A DNA stretch of 64,000 bases from the NCBI GenBank assembly GCA_039619475.1, contig CM077115.1:506933352-506997351 (forward strand), read 5' to 3'. Positions 21,976 through 34,083 of this stretch are shown here, piece by piece. Under the pieces are notes generated by a model that was not told the origin of the DNA, made no database searches, and saw nothing but the letters and a program-made list of their open reading frames with translations. Each line of letters opens with the position of its first letter. Position 1 is the first letter of the stretch. Position numbers and translations under genes: made by a program. Origin of the DNA: Icerya purchasi (Eukaryota > Arthropoda > Insecta > Hemiptera > Monophlebidae).

Positions 21976-24179
21976 CTACAGAAAACAAAATAAAGAATAA
22001 TAATAGTAAAATAATAATAATATAGGAAATCAAATAAAATTCTGTTTACTAACGAAAACAATTTTCAGAATTTGTGTCACCAATGCGCACTTTGCGATAT
22101 ATGAATTTTTTTTTTTTTTTTTTTTTTTTGGCTACAATTAACATTTACATACTGTTTCTATCCTATAGAAATGAAAAGAGAATTTCGAATTATTATTTAT
22201 AGTTAATATCAAATTTAATTCAGACAATTAATTACGTTATTGGTTTCGAACATCGGTTTCATTTGAGCAAAAAATAAATGAAAAAAGATTTGGAAATAGC
22301 CTTTTCCTGGGCTGATGGATTTTATAGAATAGAGACGGTTTCTATTTGTATAAATCATGCCGTTAGTTGTACAAATACGCCTGAACATTAGAGAGAACAT
22401 GGATAAATCCCGAAAAAGAAACTTGTCAGTAGCGACAATTTAGACTGTAAATAAACTCCCACGACTCATTAAATGTACCAGCTTTTTTACTGTTTTTCTG
22501 TTCACATGATATTTAAAGTTAATTTTTGTTAAATAGCTGGGGGGGAAAAAAGAGAAGGATTTAAATCATTACAAAAACCACATTTTGTTATCTCCAAAAG
22601 TTTGAATTTTAGTATTTGCATTTTCCATTAACTGATAAATACGAATTAATTTGTAATTTATAATAGTTCTCCCATACTTAACGATGTAATGTGAAAAACA
22701 AAGAGGCGAGAGGAAGAGAACTAATATTAAAAATAAATACTATAGTTTTGCTAAAACGTTGAGCAACAAGAGAGAAAAATGGGATAAGGATATGTTTTTA
22801 CAGTTGGCTGATTTAACGTTTAATCGAACATCCATGGTCTGATGGTCGCTATTCATAAAAACGGTTTCTGTAATCTCTGCAGTACCTCATATTTACTCGA
22901 ATTTAAATGATAATCGAAGTTATTAAACTGAGGTTCGAATACACATCTAACTGTAGTCCACTGCACAGTAATGTAGACATAGACACGATAATTAATTCTA
23001 ATCTTCAAATAACAATGAAAGAAGACGTTTTAAATGTCCACCCGAACGATTTTATTCGAACAATAAAACAAAGTACTCATGATTTATTTGATTACGAAAA
23101 AGTTAGTTCACCATAAAGCACCTGCAAAGAGAGCGAGTGAGAGTGATTGCAAAAGAAAAAAAATAATGGAATCTGGTGAAAAATAAGACTAGTTTTTAAT
23201 AATAGAATCTATAACACCGAAATTTTTAAAAAATCCACTTTTTTCCCCCAACAGTTTCTTTATGAAATAAAAACGCCAATGTTAATTTGCAATGGAAATA
23301 AAGTTCATTGTAACTAATTTTGCGTGAATATATAATAGTAAGACTATTAATGAAATTTTTAATATTTTCATTACAAATTTGTTTAGAAACTGGAATGACC
23401 GAATTAATTACAAAACTGAACAGTTTCACTGATAAAATAGTAAATAAATTTCGAATGTCTGTTGTGAACAATACAAATTAACTGCACGAATAAAAACCGA
23501 AGCCGTTCGAACATTCACAAATGAAATGCTGCTCGTTAAATTCTTTTGAGAGAAATAACATGTCGAATTCAACTACTGAACAATCGAAAGGTTTTGAAAT
23601 GAAACATTTCGAAGTCGCCTATAATCTTAAATGATTTGGCAATTTTATTAAAACTTTACATAATTTTATACATCGATGCCCACAGAAAAAAATAAGTTTC
23701 GAGATGTCAAACATCTACAGAATAAGCGAAATTTTCGACGTTGTTTCATTATAAAAAGTTTTTATACGACACCTCGGTGCTGTTCACCCGGTTAGCAATG
23801 TTGAATTATTTTCACTTAAAATCGCGATATTATCAAATAGAAATGTTTGTGCGTAAATAATTCGATTGAAGAAAAAACGTATACGTTTGAAAGTCTTTAG
23901 GAAACGATGCTGTTGCTTAAACGACCGCTATTTCCGATGGAGAATTTTTTCACATGTCCCCTTACTCGTATTATTGAAGTCACTTCTCTCTCAGTATTAT
24001 CAGTATTATTATAAAAAATGTAGTCAGAGATTGGCACATATTTCTTTGAAAACTCGACTACAGGTTACTACATTTTACTTGTGTATCAGCAACCGGCCTC
24101 TATTTAAGAATTCTTCCGCAATTTATTTATAAATATTAAAAAACAAACAGATTCAGACTGAAGAGATTTTCGCATTATA

Positions 24180-24660
24180 GGAAGATTATGTTGGAAAGCG
24201 GTACTGCTTCAGTAAGAACAGATCACTGCCAGAGACGCGGCCATCAACAGAGGAATTCTGTGTGGATGTGTTTTGTCTCCGCTTATTGTTAATATGTATG
24301 CGGGGAGTCACAATATTCAAAGAGGCGTTAAAAGAAGACGATGGAAAGTCAAAGTAAACGGGGTCACTATTTATAACATCTGGTATGCCGACGACAGTTT
24401 CATTCTAGCCAACGGTCAAACGGAACTGTAAATTATAAAATGTATATACATACTTCTTTAAATTTAAGTTATGCAAATGATGATAAAATGATAAAATCGT
24501 TGATGAAAAATTGGACTTTCAATTAACAGATCTGAAACGAAGGTGATAACATTTTTTTTGAAAATACGCGTAAGTGTGATGTAAAAATTACAGATAAAAA
24601 GTTGGATCAGGTTGTATCATTCAAGTATTAAATATAATTCTCGATGATAGCTGCAAAGTG
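24180..24660 (+). pseudogene. LINE reverse transcriptase fragment (second family)
   Basis: Across broken frames, about 24250-24300 gives RGILCGCVLSPLIVNMYA, matching the reverse transcriptase G-V-R-Q-G-C-x-L-S-P motif. About 24355-24425 gives VNGVTIYNIWYADDSFILAN, containing the catalytic Y-A-D-D box. This is the endonuclease-RT class of insect LINEs without a recognisable RNase H. The following 200 bp degrade quickly. The fragment at 62640-63300 is the downstream part of a similar element. Confidence 0.8.
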
Positions 24661-24667
24661 AAAAAAA

Positions 24668-24725
24668 AAGCTCGGCGCTGTGCGATTCGCCGAGGGGTGT
24701 AAGCCCCCTGGACTCCCCGAAGCTA
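24668..24725 (+). other. GC-rich double hairpin in AT-rich intron
   Basis: CTCGGCG and CGCCGAG (about 24671 and 24689) are complementary around a short loop. They are followed by GGGGTGTAAGCCCC, a second small hairpin. The composition contrasts sharply with the surroundings. The second hairpin resembles the GGGGCACAGCCCC of the TA-associated repeats, but the rest does not match. Confidence 0.5.
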
Positions 24726-27700
24726 ACTGTTTAGAGCTTACGGTTAAAATTCAAAAACACGGAACATACTTTAGCCACCTGCTGGCCCCTGAAATCGTAT
24801 TTTTTGACGGTCAATTTATCAGTCTGCTGTCTTTTCTGCTTGATGATCTCCTGAATTCTGGTTTTCTGTATGCTGGTTTCCTTATAACTATAATGCTAAA
24901 TAATGTTTGTTTATCAGTTGAAGCATCGATGATCGAGGAACGTTTGTATAGCGCTAACGAAACCGTTGGGTTCTGTCGAAAACGATGGTCAAATTCGTTA
25001 TCAGATAGGAAGTAATTACATTTTAATAATTTGTGTTAAGGAAGCGCCCTCTCATTTTTATCGGCACCCGGAGAGGTCTTTTTAAAGATGATTTTTCGAG
25101 TTTTCGACGTTGACAACTTTCATTCTTTCGTTTTACAGCACTTTTAGAATGTTATCATACATCATTTTCTTTGGAAACTGTTTTAAGTCGTTTCCGTTGT
25201 CGGCTTTCTTTACAGCATTAGTTTTTGGCTCAGACTTCGGAAGAAGTTCTCCCTACTTCTTCTTTTTACGGTATGCCTTCTATTTATTATGTTCACCGGA
25301 CGTAGAACTAAATGTTGAATTACACGCAAATGTAGATATATTGCTACAATGAAAGACGTCGAAAGAGGGTAATGAGGCTCCCGGGACAAACGAACATCAC
25401 CGGAGCGCGGTCCGAACACGACTGAATGAATATGCAAAAGTAATGATCTGGGATTTCTCAGAGATTATTGCACAATCTCATTAAGACACAATGACTCACT
25501 GCTGATTACTAGATAGGAATATATATTCTTATGGTAGGTGCGCTACTTTGGTGTCGCTCCATGTGGCTTACTTCGTGCCGTTTTTTGTCAGTTAGCTCGA
25601 AGCTAAAGCATGTTCCACGCTAAAAAAAAAAAATCAAAAAAAAAAATCAGAAGTCGAACTGAATAAGCAAGAGGAACAACATTAATAGAGATGACAAATT
25701 TATTCGCTAGAGAAGAGCTTAATATGGAATTACCGTTTAGACACCTGAAATGTTACATTTATTCTTGATCTTTAACAATGAATTAAACTTTGGATAAGTG
25801 TATTGAAGCTTTTGAGCTTAACTTTATAGGCGTATTTTAAAAATTCCACGGATCCAGAAAATAATGAACCGGAATTGCTAAAGTACATCGAAGCGAGGAA
25901 AGTAAGTAACCTTGGCCATATCGTTAAAGCGGGGTGAAAATACAGAATACTTCGGCTGTTCATAGAAATGATAAATTCGAAAAAGAAAAAAAGATCAGCA
26001 GTAGGAAGATCCCGAGACTTATGAATGAAAAATCTCCAAAGATTGGTTGTATGTCGGTAGAGGTACTCAAATCAGTTGCGTAGAGGAAGTTTATCGCTAC
26101 ACTGATCGCTAATCTCAGCATACAAAAATAAAGATGGCTTCGCAAACCAATCTGTAATATACAAATCAAAGCAACAATAGAAATTCTTTATTAATATTTA
26201 TAGCTGGTTCGTATCTTTTTTCGTTGTGCGATTTATCAGTACATGTGTGTAAAAAACACAGTTTTGGGTTCTTTCCGATACATACGATAGTCTAGAAGCT
26301 TAGGACAATTAAAGCGCTAATGCTCTGTTCGATTCGACGATAAAAGTAGAATTATGGAATTAGAAATTAATTAAATATTACGAATAAATTAATTTTATAT
26401 TCGTTCTTCGCCCGATGCATGTTTTTCATATGTACCGTAAATTTCAGGCGCAAATATTTAGGAGCTTTCGGTATTATGTTTTTATTATTTTTCTCATAAG
26501 CCTCACATAACTATTTTTATTTATCAAATTTTCTTATGCCTAACATCGATTTTATTGATAATTTTATTATCGCTGCCACTAGAAATCAACCTCAAGACCC
26601 TATCGCTTTGGTAGTCCTAAGTTTCTAGGCTATCGTGACGGAATGAAGACAAAACCGGCTGCTTTCACACGTGAATATTGATAAATCGCACTAAAATAGA
26701 CTGTAAATGCGAAAGCGGTTGAGAATTTAAACTAAATTTCTATCGTTGATAAAACTTAAGCTGTCATGATCACACATTCGCGAGGGACGGAAGCAGAAAA
26801 ACGGAAGAATAACAACACTTATATCAGAGACATGTTAAACATATAACATTAATTTTTCATTCGTATTTTTTCAATTCGGACACGTGCGGCTCGTAGAGTT
26901 CCGAGAATTTCGTAATTTTCCTTTTTGATACCTAATATAAATAATTAGCAATGATTTAATAATTATTAAATATTTTTGTTGGCGCGATTTTAAGATAGTT
27001 TAGATTATTCGTTAAAAGTATACCTAAAAGTGAAATTTTAATCACGGTGAATTCGATTTTTTTCTCTTTTTTCAACTTTAATCGAATCTTAGTGTAAATA
27101 GTTTTAATAATTTTTTAAAAATAAAATGGATATCTAAAAAGTAAATAAAATATATTAAGACGGAGTTTATCTTTAATTCATTTGAAGCACTAATAAATCG
27201 TAAAATGAATTCGTAAAATTATTCGTTAAATGAATTACTTCCAGCAGTTTACTACATCATCAATCAAAATTTTATAATAAAGCGGTTCACTTCATTATTT
27301 ATTTATTTTATTTTTTGTTAAAATGAAAACCGCCACAAAAATGTTTAGTATAATCTAATAATTTCGTAATTTAGTTGTCAACCGTTCTCAAAATTGAACA
27401 CGGTATTTTTTTTTAAGGAGACAGAAAGAACAATGTTTTTTTGTTTTTTTTTGCGGTTGTACTTTACAAATTTATAATGCGCTAATGGTATAGCTTTTTT
27501 TTTTTTGCTTAATATAAATTTGATCCGTAGGAAAAAGAATGACCGCATTTTAAAATGAACAATCGTTTAATTTTTAATAAAGAAAGAAATTGTTTAGTTA
27601 ATTAAATTTATTACATGAATTTAAACTGTTTAAAACTAAAATAAACTGTAACAAAGAAACGAGATATCGTTAAGTAATGTTTACTAATTTTTATCTCGAA

Positions 27701-28818
27701 AAACAAGTACTAATGAAAGAAAAAAAATAAAAAATCTCGCCATTTTTTTGTTTTTTCATAGCTATTCTTAAAGTTTAATGAATTCATGTATCATCTCCTT
27801 AATTTTTATACTTCGTGTAATTTAAGATGTTTTCAAAATACAAATAAAATCGTAATAAAGCATTTATTAACTTTTTTCTACATTTAATTTCTCAAGAAAG
27901 GAAAGTAACGAGCAAAAACAGAAATGTGTACTCTGTAATGTATCGTGCACTTTACAGAACGTTAAAAAAAAAAAAAAAATACGCTTATTGTAAAATACTT
28001 TTAAGTAGAAAGAGTAAAACAATAAATAACTTCCTCAGAAAATTATTACTCTTTGATTCGATTTAAAATATTTCAATTTATAAACTAAAAATACATAAAA
28101 AAAAACAAACAAAAGAGTAAAGTATATTTAATATTTTAAAATGGTTTTCTTATTTATTTTATTTATTTATTTATTGTATTTATAAGTCGCTTTTGGATTA
28201 CAAGGTCATTAGCGACTACGGTTTTACAGAAAATTATAACATTTTTCTTAATATAAGTCAAATATGCATTAATAAATGAAACCAAAATATTTTTATACAA
28301 AAAATCATAAAATTGAAATTTCGTCGCTTCTTCTTGATGAATACTGAAATAAAAAATCGAAAAATTGTAAACGTCGCAATTCTGAATATTCGGATCATGT
28401 TCTGTAAGTGAATTTTTAATAAACAATATGCTAGTTCGAATCACTGCAGTTGCATAACACGCCTTAAATCTTTGCTGAGTTTAAATATCTTTTTGTTTAA
28501 AATAATTTTTTCCTAACAAACTGATGTAAGTTTTCAGCGCATCTTCTCAGCCATGAAAGCTAACCTGATTTTCGGTATACGGATAATGTTTAATCGCACG
28601 TTCAGATTGTATCGTTTAAATTCCTATTTTTATTTTTTAACCCTTATGTTTTTCTTTGCGTTATACTCTTGTGCATATGTTTAATGCTACAGTCCTTGGT
28701 ATCTGTGACAACATGTATATTTGAGCCTTATCGTTAATTGAAAAAAAAACAAACAAATACTATAATATGCCTTCTTTTAATTATGATTTCTTGTTTTTGG
28801 TATTTCGCATATATTATT

Positions 28819-28821
<3 letters not shown>

Positions 28822-28862
<41 letters not shown>
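28822..28862. repeat. (TA)n microsatellite
   Basis: About 20 uninterrupted TA units. Confidence 0.95.
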
Positions 28863-28866
<4 letters not shown>

Positions 28867-29169
28867 TAATGTATGAAAAAAAAAAATTAACAAAAAAATT
28901 AACAAAAAAATTATTATATATTAAAAAAATTACCGTCATGTTTCGAGCAAATAATATCATATTATGATTTAAAAAGATACCCCTAATAACAGCTTTTTAA
29001 ATTGTAATACACCATAATTAGGGAACTACACTTCCGAAACAGTTCGGTAATTTTATGATTCCCAATATTTGCATCAAACCTGAATGAACTAAACATCAAT
29101 GTTCGAATTACAAAATGTATAGAGGCATGTGCTTAAGTTGTTTGGTTAAGAAGGTCCGACAAAATAGAA

Positions 29170-29174
29170 AATTC
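29170..29174 (+). other. Candidate target-site duplication, left copy (AATTC)
   Basis: AATTC stands directly before the left LTR and again at 34084-34088 after the right LTR. Five bases is the usual duplication length for copia integrases. Confidence 0.65.
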
Positions 29175-29408
29175 TATTGAAATTTCTATTCTCATAATTC
29201 TATTCTATGCTGTTATCACTTATCACTTATCTAGAAGTTTCTAGTATATCGATATTTGTAATCGTCCAATCGATGTTTCTGAATATTATCGGAATGTTCC
29301 AGAAACCAATACATTTTGTATATAAACTTGTCGTAAAGTCTCATTGTTAACAGTTTCGATAATAAAGTTCTAGTAGAAACATCGCGTTCGTTTGTTCAAA
29401 ACTTAAAA
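29175..29408 (+). repeat. 5' LTR of copia retrotransposon
   Basis: A 234-bp direct repeat identical to 33850-34083 except for one base (C at about 29219 against G at about 33893). It starts TATTGAAATTTC rather than TG. This boundary is chosen because it directly follows the polypurine tract in the 3' copy and leaves a 5-bp duplication. A TATATAA box at about 29321-29327 and AATAAA at about 29361 fit a small LTR promoter and polyadenylation region. Confidence 0.9.
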
Positions 29409-29425
29409 GGTTATGGGCGCAGACG
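29409..29425 (+). other. Primer-binding site of copia element
   Basis: GGTTATGGGCGCAGACG immediately follows the 5' LTR. GGTTATGGGC-type sites occur at this place in insect copia elements, which prime from a tRNA fragment (family knowledge; pairing not computed). Confidence 0.6.
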
Positions 29426-29755
29426 CTTTAATCTGTGATTTTCGTGTTCGTAATTAACAGTTATCGCGATTTTAGTATGTTTAATATTTTAACGTACTAG
29501 TTCGAAAGTGAATTGTTATTTAAGTATAATGATTCGATGTTTCGTGTTCGATACGCGTTAGTGATGGTGTATTTAATGCGATTCGTAATTCTATCGATTA
29601 AAAACGCGAGTGAACAGTTCGTTCGATAGTTTATTGCGATCAATCGGTATTTCATCGTTCTTATCGGTTCTTTTCTTATCAGTGGTGATCGGCTATCGCG
29701 TTAATTAATTTCATCGTTCGATTCACGTTTGTGTGCGAGTACACATCAATCGAAA

Positions 29756-32700
29756 ATGGAATTTCTCAAAGGTATCAAGCCGCTCAAGGGTCCGGATGAC
29801 TGGCCACTGTGGAAAGACAAGGTAATGGACGTTTTAGAATATTATGGCGCGTTGGAAATCGTCGAGGGTACAAGCGTTAAACCCACTCTCTCCGAAACAC
29901 CAACAAAAGCTGAGAGAGAGGCGCTCGATTCCTGGAATAAGGCCGCGGCATCGGCCAAAATCGTCTTATCTCACTGCGTCAGTGACGAGCTTCACGAACG
30001 AATCGCTGGACGGACAACAGCGAAAGAAGCATGGGAGATTCTTCTGCAACAGTTTGGCAACAAGGCAGAAGACCAGTTATTCCGTCAATGTCTCAACTTC
30101 TTCAGCGCTGAATGGCGTGAAAATGAAGATGCTGCATCGGTCATTGCGCGGATTAAAAACCAGTATCGCGATCTCAAGGCTGGTTTAATAAATCGAAAAG
30201 TCGAACGTATTGAAGAACTTCTCGAGTTACTTTTCGTCTCGAAAGTGCTTCATATTCTTCCGCAACGGCTTGAATCGTTCAAATCAAGCTACTTGCTGAT
30301 GAAGGCCAACGAATCGAAAACAATCGACGATCTTTCCGCTGCCCTCATTCTCCACGAACGGAATGTGGCACCAGTTCAAAAACCCGATTCTGGTGAGGTT
30401 TTGGAGGCACAAGGCAAGAAAGGCAAATTCAATCCAAAAGCGAAAAAACCTTTCAACCCACATAAAACCGAATCAAGCAATAGTCAAACCACGGAGGTTC
30501 TTTGCAAATATTGTGGGGAGAAAGGACACTGGCTCAAGCAATGTTCACGATGGAAGGCCGATGGTCAGCCTCCATACCCAGCCCGTGCCAAAGAACTTGG
30601 TAAACCTGGATATGGTCGCAAATCAGCCTCAGTCAATGATACGGAAACGAAGGTAGCGCTAATCGCCGATAGTAGCACTGTCTTCTCGGCATCAACCAAT
30701 AAGATAGACGATGATTGGTGGATCGACAACGGTGCAACCAAGCACTGTACCAACAATTTCAATTGGTTTACGCAGTATAAACCATTTGTCCGAAATTGTA
30801 CGGTTATTGCAGCAGGAAAAGAGAAATTGCAAGCAATTGGTAGTGGCACCATTGAAATCGCGGATTATTCAAGTAGTCAAATGCGAATATCTACCATGCA
30901 TGATGTCTGGTATGTACCTGCAATATCTCGTAACCTGTTTTCAATATTAGCTGCCCACGATCGGAATCCAGGCAGTAAATTTGAATCAGATTTGAAACAC
31001 TGCGAGTTCTCAGTCAATGGAGAAACCATCTTCACTGGTACGAGAGATCAGTACGGCACACTATATCGTGCATCGTTCCACACAATTCAACCGCAAGAAG
31101 TGTGTGCAAATATCGTTGAGAATAGCCAACTCCTACAGCTCTATCACGAACGATGGGGTCACATGGACAAGCGGTATGTCCGGGCTAAACTCGAAGCAGA
31201 ATTAAATATCAAAGTCAAACCGGATGATGATATTTGTGAACCATGCCAATTTGGGAAAGCACATCGTCTCCCTTTTGGTACGCGGAGTCCAACCAATACA
31301 CCAGGCGAGCTGATATCAAGTGATGTATGTGGTCCATTTGATCCATCATTCACTGGGCGCAGATACTTGATCGTTATCAAGGATCACTATTCCCATTTTC
31401 GCCAATGTTTCGTTGCTCGGGAAAAGACGGCTGTCAAGGATGCTTTAAAAGCATTCCTTGCCCAAGCAAAAACACTCGGTCATCGAATCAAAGAATTCCT
31501 CAGCGATAATGGGGGAGAATTTGATAATGCCGAAATTCATGAAATTCTTGAAAGAAACGGAATAACACGCCGAGCAACTGCGCCTTATACACCAGAGCAA
31601 AATGGTGCAGTGGAGAGGGAAAATCGCACGATTGTTGAGATGGCGCGTACGTTAAAATACTCGAATCCTGACATCAAATTCCCTCCAGCAATCTGGGCAG
31701 AATTAGTTACCACCGCTGGGTATATACTGAACAGATTGGGAAAATCATCCGTCAAAGGTAAAACGCCTTATGAAATTTGGTTTGGCCAGAAACCAAGAAT
31801 CAAACATTTGCGAATTGTCAGTTCCAAATGTTACGTTCATGTAACAGCGCAGAAAAGACGAAAAATGGACTCAAAAGCCATTGTTGGTTACCTCGTCGGA
31901 TACGATGGTGATGAACGATATCGAATTTATGTACCTGAAAAACATGATGTTGTTTTATCCAGAGACGTTACGTTCCATGAGAAAATTGGTGACTGCGACG
32001 AACGAGTATTCCTCCCACTCAAGGAGAAGGAACCAGCCACCAAAAATGACGACGACGACGATGAAGAGGAAGTACCAGATAAGTCTGAAGACGATGAAAA
32101 ACCAGACAAATCTGAGAAATCACAATCCTCATCAGAAAGTGATTATGAAGATGCGGAACGAGCTACAAGTGATAGACCAAAGAGAAATCGGAAAACTCCT
32201 GAGTATTTAAAAGATTACGTCACTTGTGCGGAGGTATTCATTGTCGAGGATGATCCTAAAACTTATTCCGAAGCCATGAAACGAGATGATAGCGCGGAAT
32301 GGAAAAAAGCCATGGATACAGAATTGAAATCAATGCGCGATAATGACGCTTGGGACTTAGTCCAACTTCCTCCAGGAAAATTTGCAATTGGCAACAAATG
32401 GGTTTTTCGATTAAAAAGAAACCCAGATGGCACAATCGACAAGTATCGTTCAAGAATGGTCATTCAAGGCTGTGCACAACGACCCGGAATTGATTATGAA
32501 AATACGTTCAGTCCGGTCACTCGTTTAGACACAATTCGTTTATTATTGGCTATCGCTGCCATGGAGAAAATGAAGCTGATGCATTTCGACATATCCGCTG
32601 CATTTCTCTACGGAGACTTGGACGAAGAAATTTATATGAAACAACCAATCGGTTACTCGGATGGCACAAACCGTGTATGTCGTCTGAAAAGAAGCCTCTA

Positions 32701-33493
32701 CGGACTAAAACAAGCTTCTCGGTGTTGGAATAAAAGGTTTGACGACTTCATGACTGAACTAAAATTCCAACAAGGTCGTGAAGATCCGTGCGTATATATT
32801 AGACACCGAAATTTAAACAAACTAATTGTCGCACTCTACGTGGATGATGGTTTAGTAATATCATCCAATCAAGAAGACTTGGACATATTCATCGGAGAAC
32901 TCAAGTCTAGATTCAAGATTGTAGCCAAGAGTCTTACCTACTTCCTTGGTCTTGAGATTTCACAAGTCAATGGCGACATAGTAGTCGGACAATCAGCGTT
33001 TGTTGAAAAGATTTTGGAGCGTTTCAACATGTCCGGATGCAACGCGGTCTCCACCCCTATAGAAAAGTTATCGAATGGAGCGACGGGGAAAGTACCTATT
33101 GATTTCCCATATCGATATGCAGTCGGTGCACTCCTGTATTTAGCAAGAGGTACTCGCTTCGACATCGCATTTGCCGTAAGTGTTTTGTCACGGTCATTAG
33201 AAAACCCTACATTAGAAGATGTAGGACGAGTTAAGCGAGTATTCCGTTATCTATCCGGCTCAAAAGATTTGAAGTTAACCTACAGTTGCAAACCAGATAG
33301 TCGATCACTTGGTTGCTACAGTGATGCCGATTTTGCCGGATGTCATTTAACTTATCGTTCAACCAGTGGAGTTGTAATCAAATTTGCTGATGCAGCAATT
33401 ACCTGGTTTAGTCGCCGTCAACAACTCGTAGCAGACTCAACCTGTGAAGCTGAAATGATTGCAGCTAATGCCGCATCAAAGGAAATCATTTGA
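29756..33493 (+). CDS. Copia gag-pol polyprotein, interrupted by a stop in RNase H
   Basis: The open frame begins at 29729; the ATG at 29756 (MEFLKGIKPLKG) is the likelier start. Residues below count from 29729. The gag domain of the copia type covers about 20-220. A CCHC zinc knuckle is at 259-272 (C-x2-C-x4-H-x4-C). The protease motif is WWIDNGAT with D333, where most copia proteases have D-S-G. Integrase has H473, H478, C503, C506, then D532, D593 and E629 (D-D-35-E). An acidic run follows integrase. RVT_2 reverse transcriptase covers about 855-1100 with Y-V-D-D at 1037-1040. RNase H starts near 1195 (D1199, E1240). A TGA at 33491-33493 ends the frame inside RNase H, while matching sequence continues in the same frame to 33772. 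Confidence 0.93.
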   Translation: MEFLKGIKPLKGPDDWPLWKDKVMDVLEYYGALEIVEGTSVKPTLSETPTKAEREALDSWNKAAASAKIVLSHCVSDELHERIAGRTTAKEAWEILLQQFGNKAEDQLFRQCLNFFSAEWRENEDAASVIARIKNQYRDLKAGLINRKVERIEELLELLFVSKVLHILPQRLESFKSSYLLMKANESKTIDDLSAALILHERNVAPVQKPDSGEVLEAQGKKGKFNPKAKKPFNPHKTESSNSQTTEVLCKYCGEKGHWLKQCSRWKADGQPPYPARAKELGKPGYGRKSASVNDTETKVALIADSSTVFSASTNKIDDDWWIDNGATKHCTNNFNWFTQYKPFVRNCTVIAAGKEKLQAIGSGTIEIADYSSSQMRISTMHDVWYVPAISRNLFSILAAHDRNPGSKFESDLKHCEFSVNGETIFTGTRDQYGTLYRASFHTIQPQEVCANIVENSQLLQLYHERWGHMDKRYVRAKLEAELNIKVKPDDDICEPCQFGKAHRLPFGTRSPTNTPGELISSDVCGPFDPSFTGRRYLIVIKDHYSHFRQCFVAREKTAVKDALKAFLAQAKTLGHRIKEFLSDNGGEFDNAEIHEILERNGITRRATAPYTPEQNGAVERENRTIVEMARTLKYSNPDIKFPPAIWAELVTTAGYILNRLGKSSVKGKTPYEIWFGQKPRIKHLRIVSSKCYVHVTAQKRRKMDSKAIVGYLVGYDGDERYRIYVPEKHDVVLSRDVTFHEKIGDCDERVFLPLKEKEPATKNDDDDDEEEVPDKSEDDEKPDKSEKSQSSSESDYEDAERATSDRPKRNRKTPEYLKDYVTCAEVFIVEDDPKTYSEAMKRDDSAEWKKAMDTELKSMRDNDAWDLVQLPPGKFAIGNKWVFRLKRNPDGTIDKYRSRMVIQGCAQRPGIDYENTFSPVTRLDTIRLLLAIAAMEKMKLMHFDISAAFLYGDLDEEIYMKQPIGYSDGTNRVCRLKRSLYGLKQASRCWNKRFDDFMTELKFQQGREDPCVYIRHRNLNKLIVALYVDDGLVISSNQEDLDIFIGELKSRFKIVAKSLTYFLGLEISQVNGDIVVGQSAFVEKILERFNMSGCNAVSTPIEKLSNGATGKVPIDFPYRYAVGALLYLARGTRFDIAFAVSVLSRSLENPTLEDVGRVKRVFRYLSGSKDLKLTYSCKPDSRSLGCYSDADFAGCHLTYRSTSGVVIKFADAAITWFSRRQQLVADSTCEAEMIAANAASKEII

Positions 33494-33772
33494 ATTTCAA
33501 GGCTGTTAAAGGAGATTACTGGTTTGTCAGAAATTCCTATTTTGTATATCGACAATCAGGCTGCCAAACGCTTATCAGAGAATTCTGAATTTCATTTTCG
33601 CACGAAACACATTCAGCGGAAGCACTTCTTCATCCGCGACAGAATCAAGGAGAGCATGCTGAAGGTTTGCCACATTGAATCTGGATCCCAGTTGGCAGAT
33701 TTATTTACAAAGCCTATGCCACGTACTCGACTTTTAATTTTACGAAGAAAATTAGGCCTTAAGCCAGTTTAA
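33494..33772 (+). pseudogene. Copia RNase H C-terminal portion beyond the stop
   Basis: This continues in the same frame after the TGA. It includes ILYIDNQAAKRLSEN, the third RNase H aspartate region, HFRTKHIQRKHFFIRDRI with the family's conserved K-H-I-x-x-x-x-H-F-x-R, and LADLFTKPMPR near the end. It stops at a TAA (33770-33772), the natural end for the family. It is cut off from the main frame by a single nonsense codon rather than a frameshift. Confidence 0.88.
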
Positions 33773-33840
33773 TTTCTTTCATTATTACTTTGTATAGTTT
33801 TATATTTGCGTTCGTTTTCTTTTTCTAAAATTATTCGATT

Positions 33841-33849
33841 AGGGGAAAG
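33841..33849 (+). other. Polypurine tract
   Basis: AGGGGAAAG stands directly before the 3' LTR, the plus-strand priming site of LTR retrotransposons. Confidence 0.8.
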
Positions 33850-34083
33850 TATTGAAATTTCTATTCTCATAATTCTATTCTATGCTGTTATCAGTTATCA
33901 CTTATCTAGAAGTTTCTAGTATATCGATATTTGTAATCGTCCAATCGATGTTTCTGAATATTATCGGAATGTTCCAGAAACCAATACATTTTGTATATAA
34001 ACTTGTCGTAAAGTCTCATTGTTAACAGTTTCGATAATAAAGTTCTAGTAGAAACATCGCGTTCGTTTGTTCAAAACTTAAAA
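33850..34083 (+). repeat. 3' LTR of copia retrotransposon
   Basis: Matches 29175-29408 with one substitution and no indel. It is followed by AATTC (34084-34088), the right copy of the candidate target duplication. Confidence 0.9.

Larger units (their letters stand above)
29175..34083 (+). mobile_element. Ty1/copia LTR retrotransposon, near-intact
   Basis: The complete 4.9-kb structure is present: LTR, primer-binding site, one gag-pol frame, polypurine tract (AGGGGAAAG, 33841-33849), LTR and a flanking AATTC duplication. Order of enzymes is protease, integrase, reverse transcriptase, RNase H; integrase before RT defines the copia superfamily. One difference between the two 234-bp LTRs indicates recent insertion. 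It lies antisense to kazrin inside its largest intron. One in-frame stop near the 3' end of pol suggests this copy does not make the full polyprotein. Confidence 0.93.

Noticed and set aside
22907..23116. 69-codon frame with a protein-like composition
   Set aside because: No family recognised, no neighbouring exons, and it lies in the intron of a gene on the other strand.
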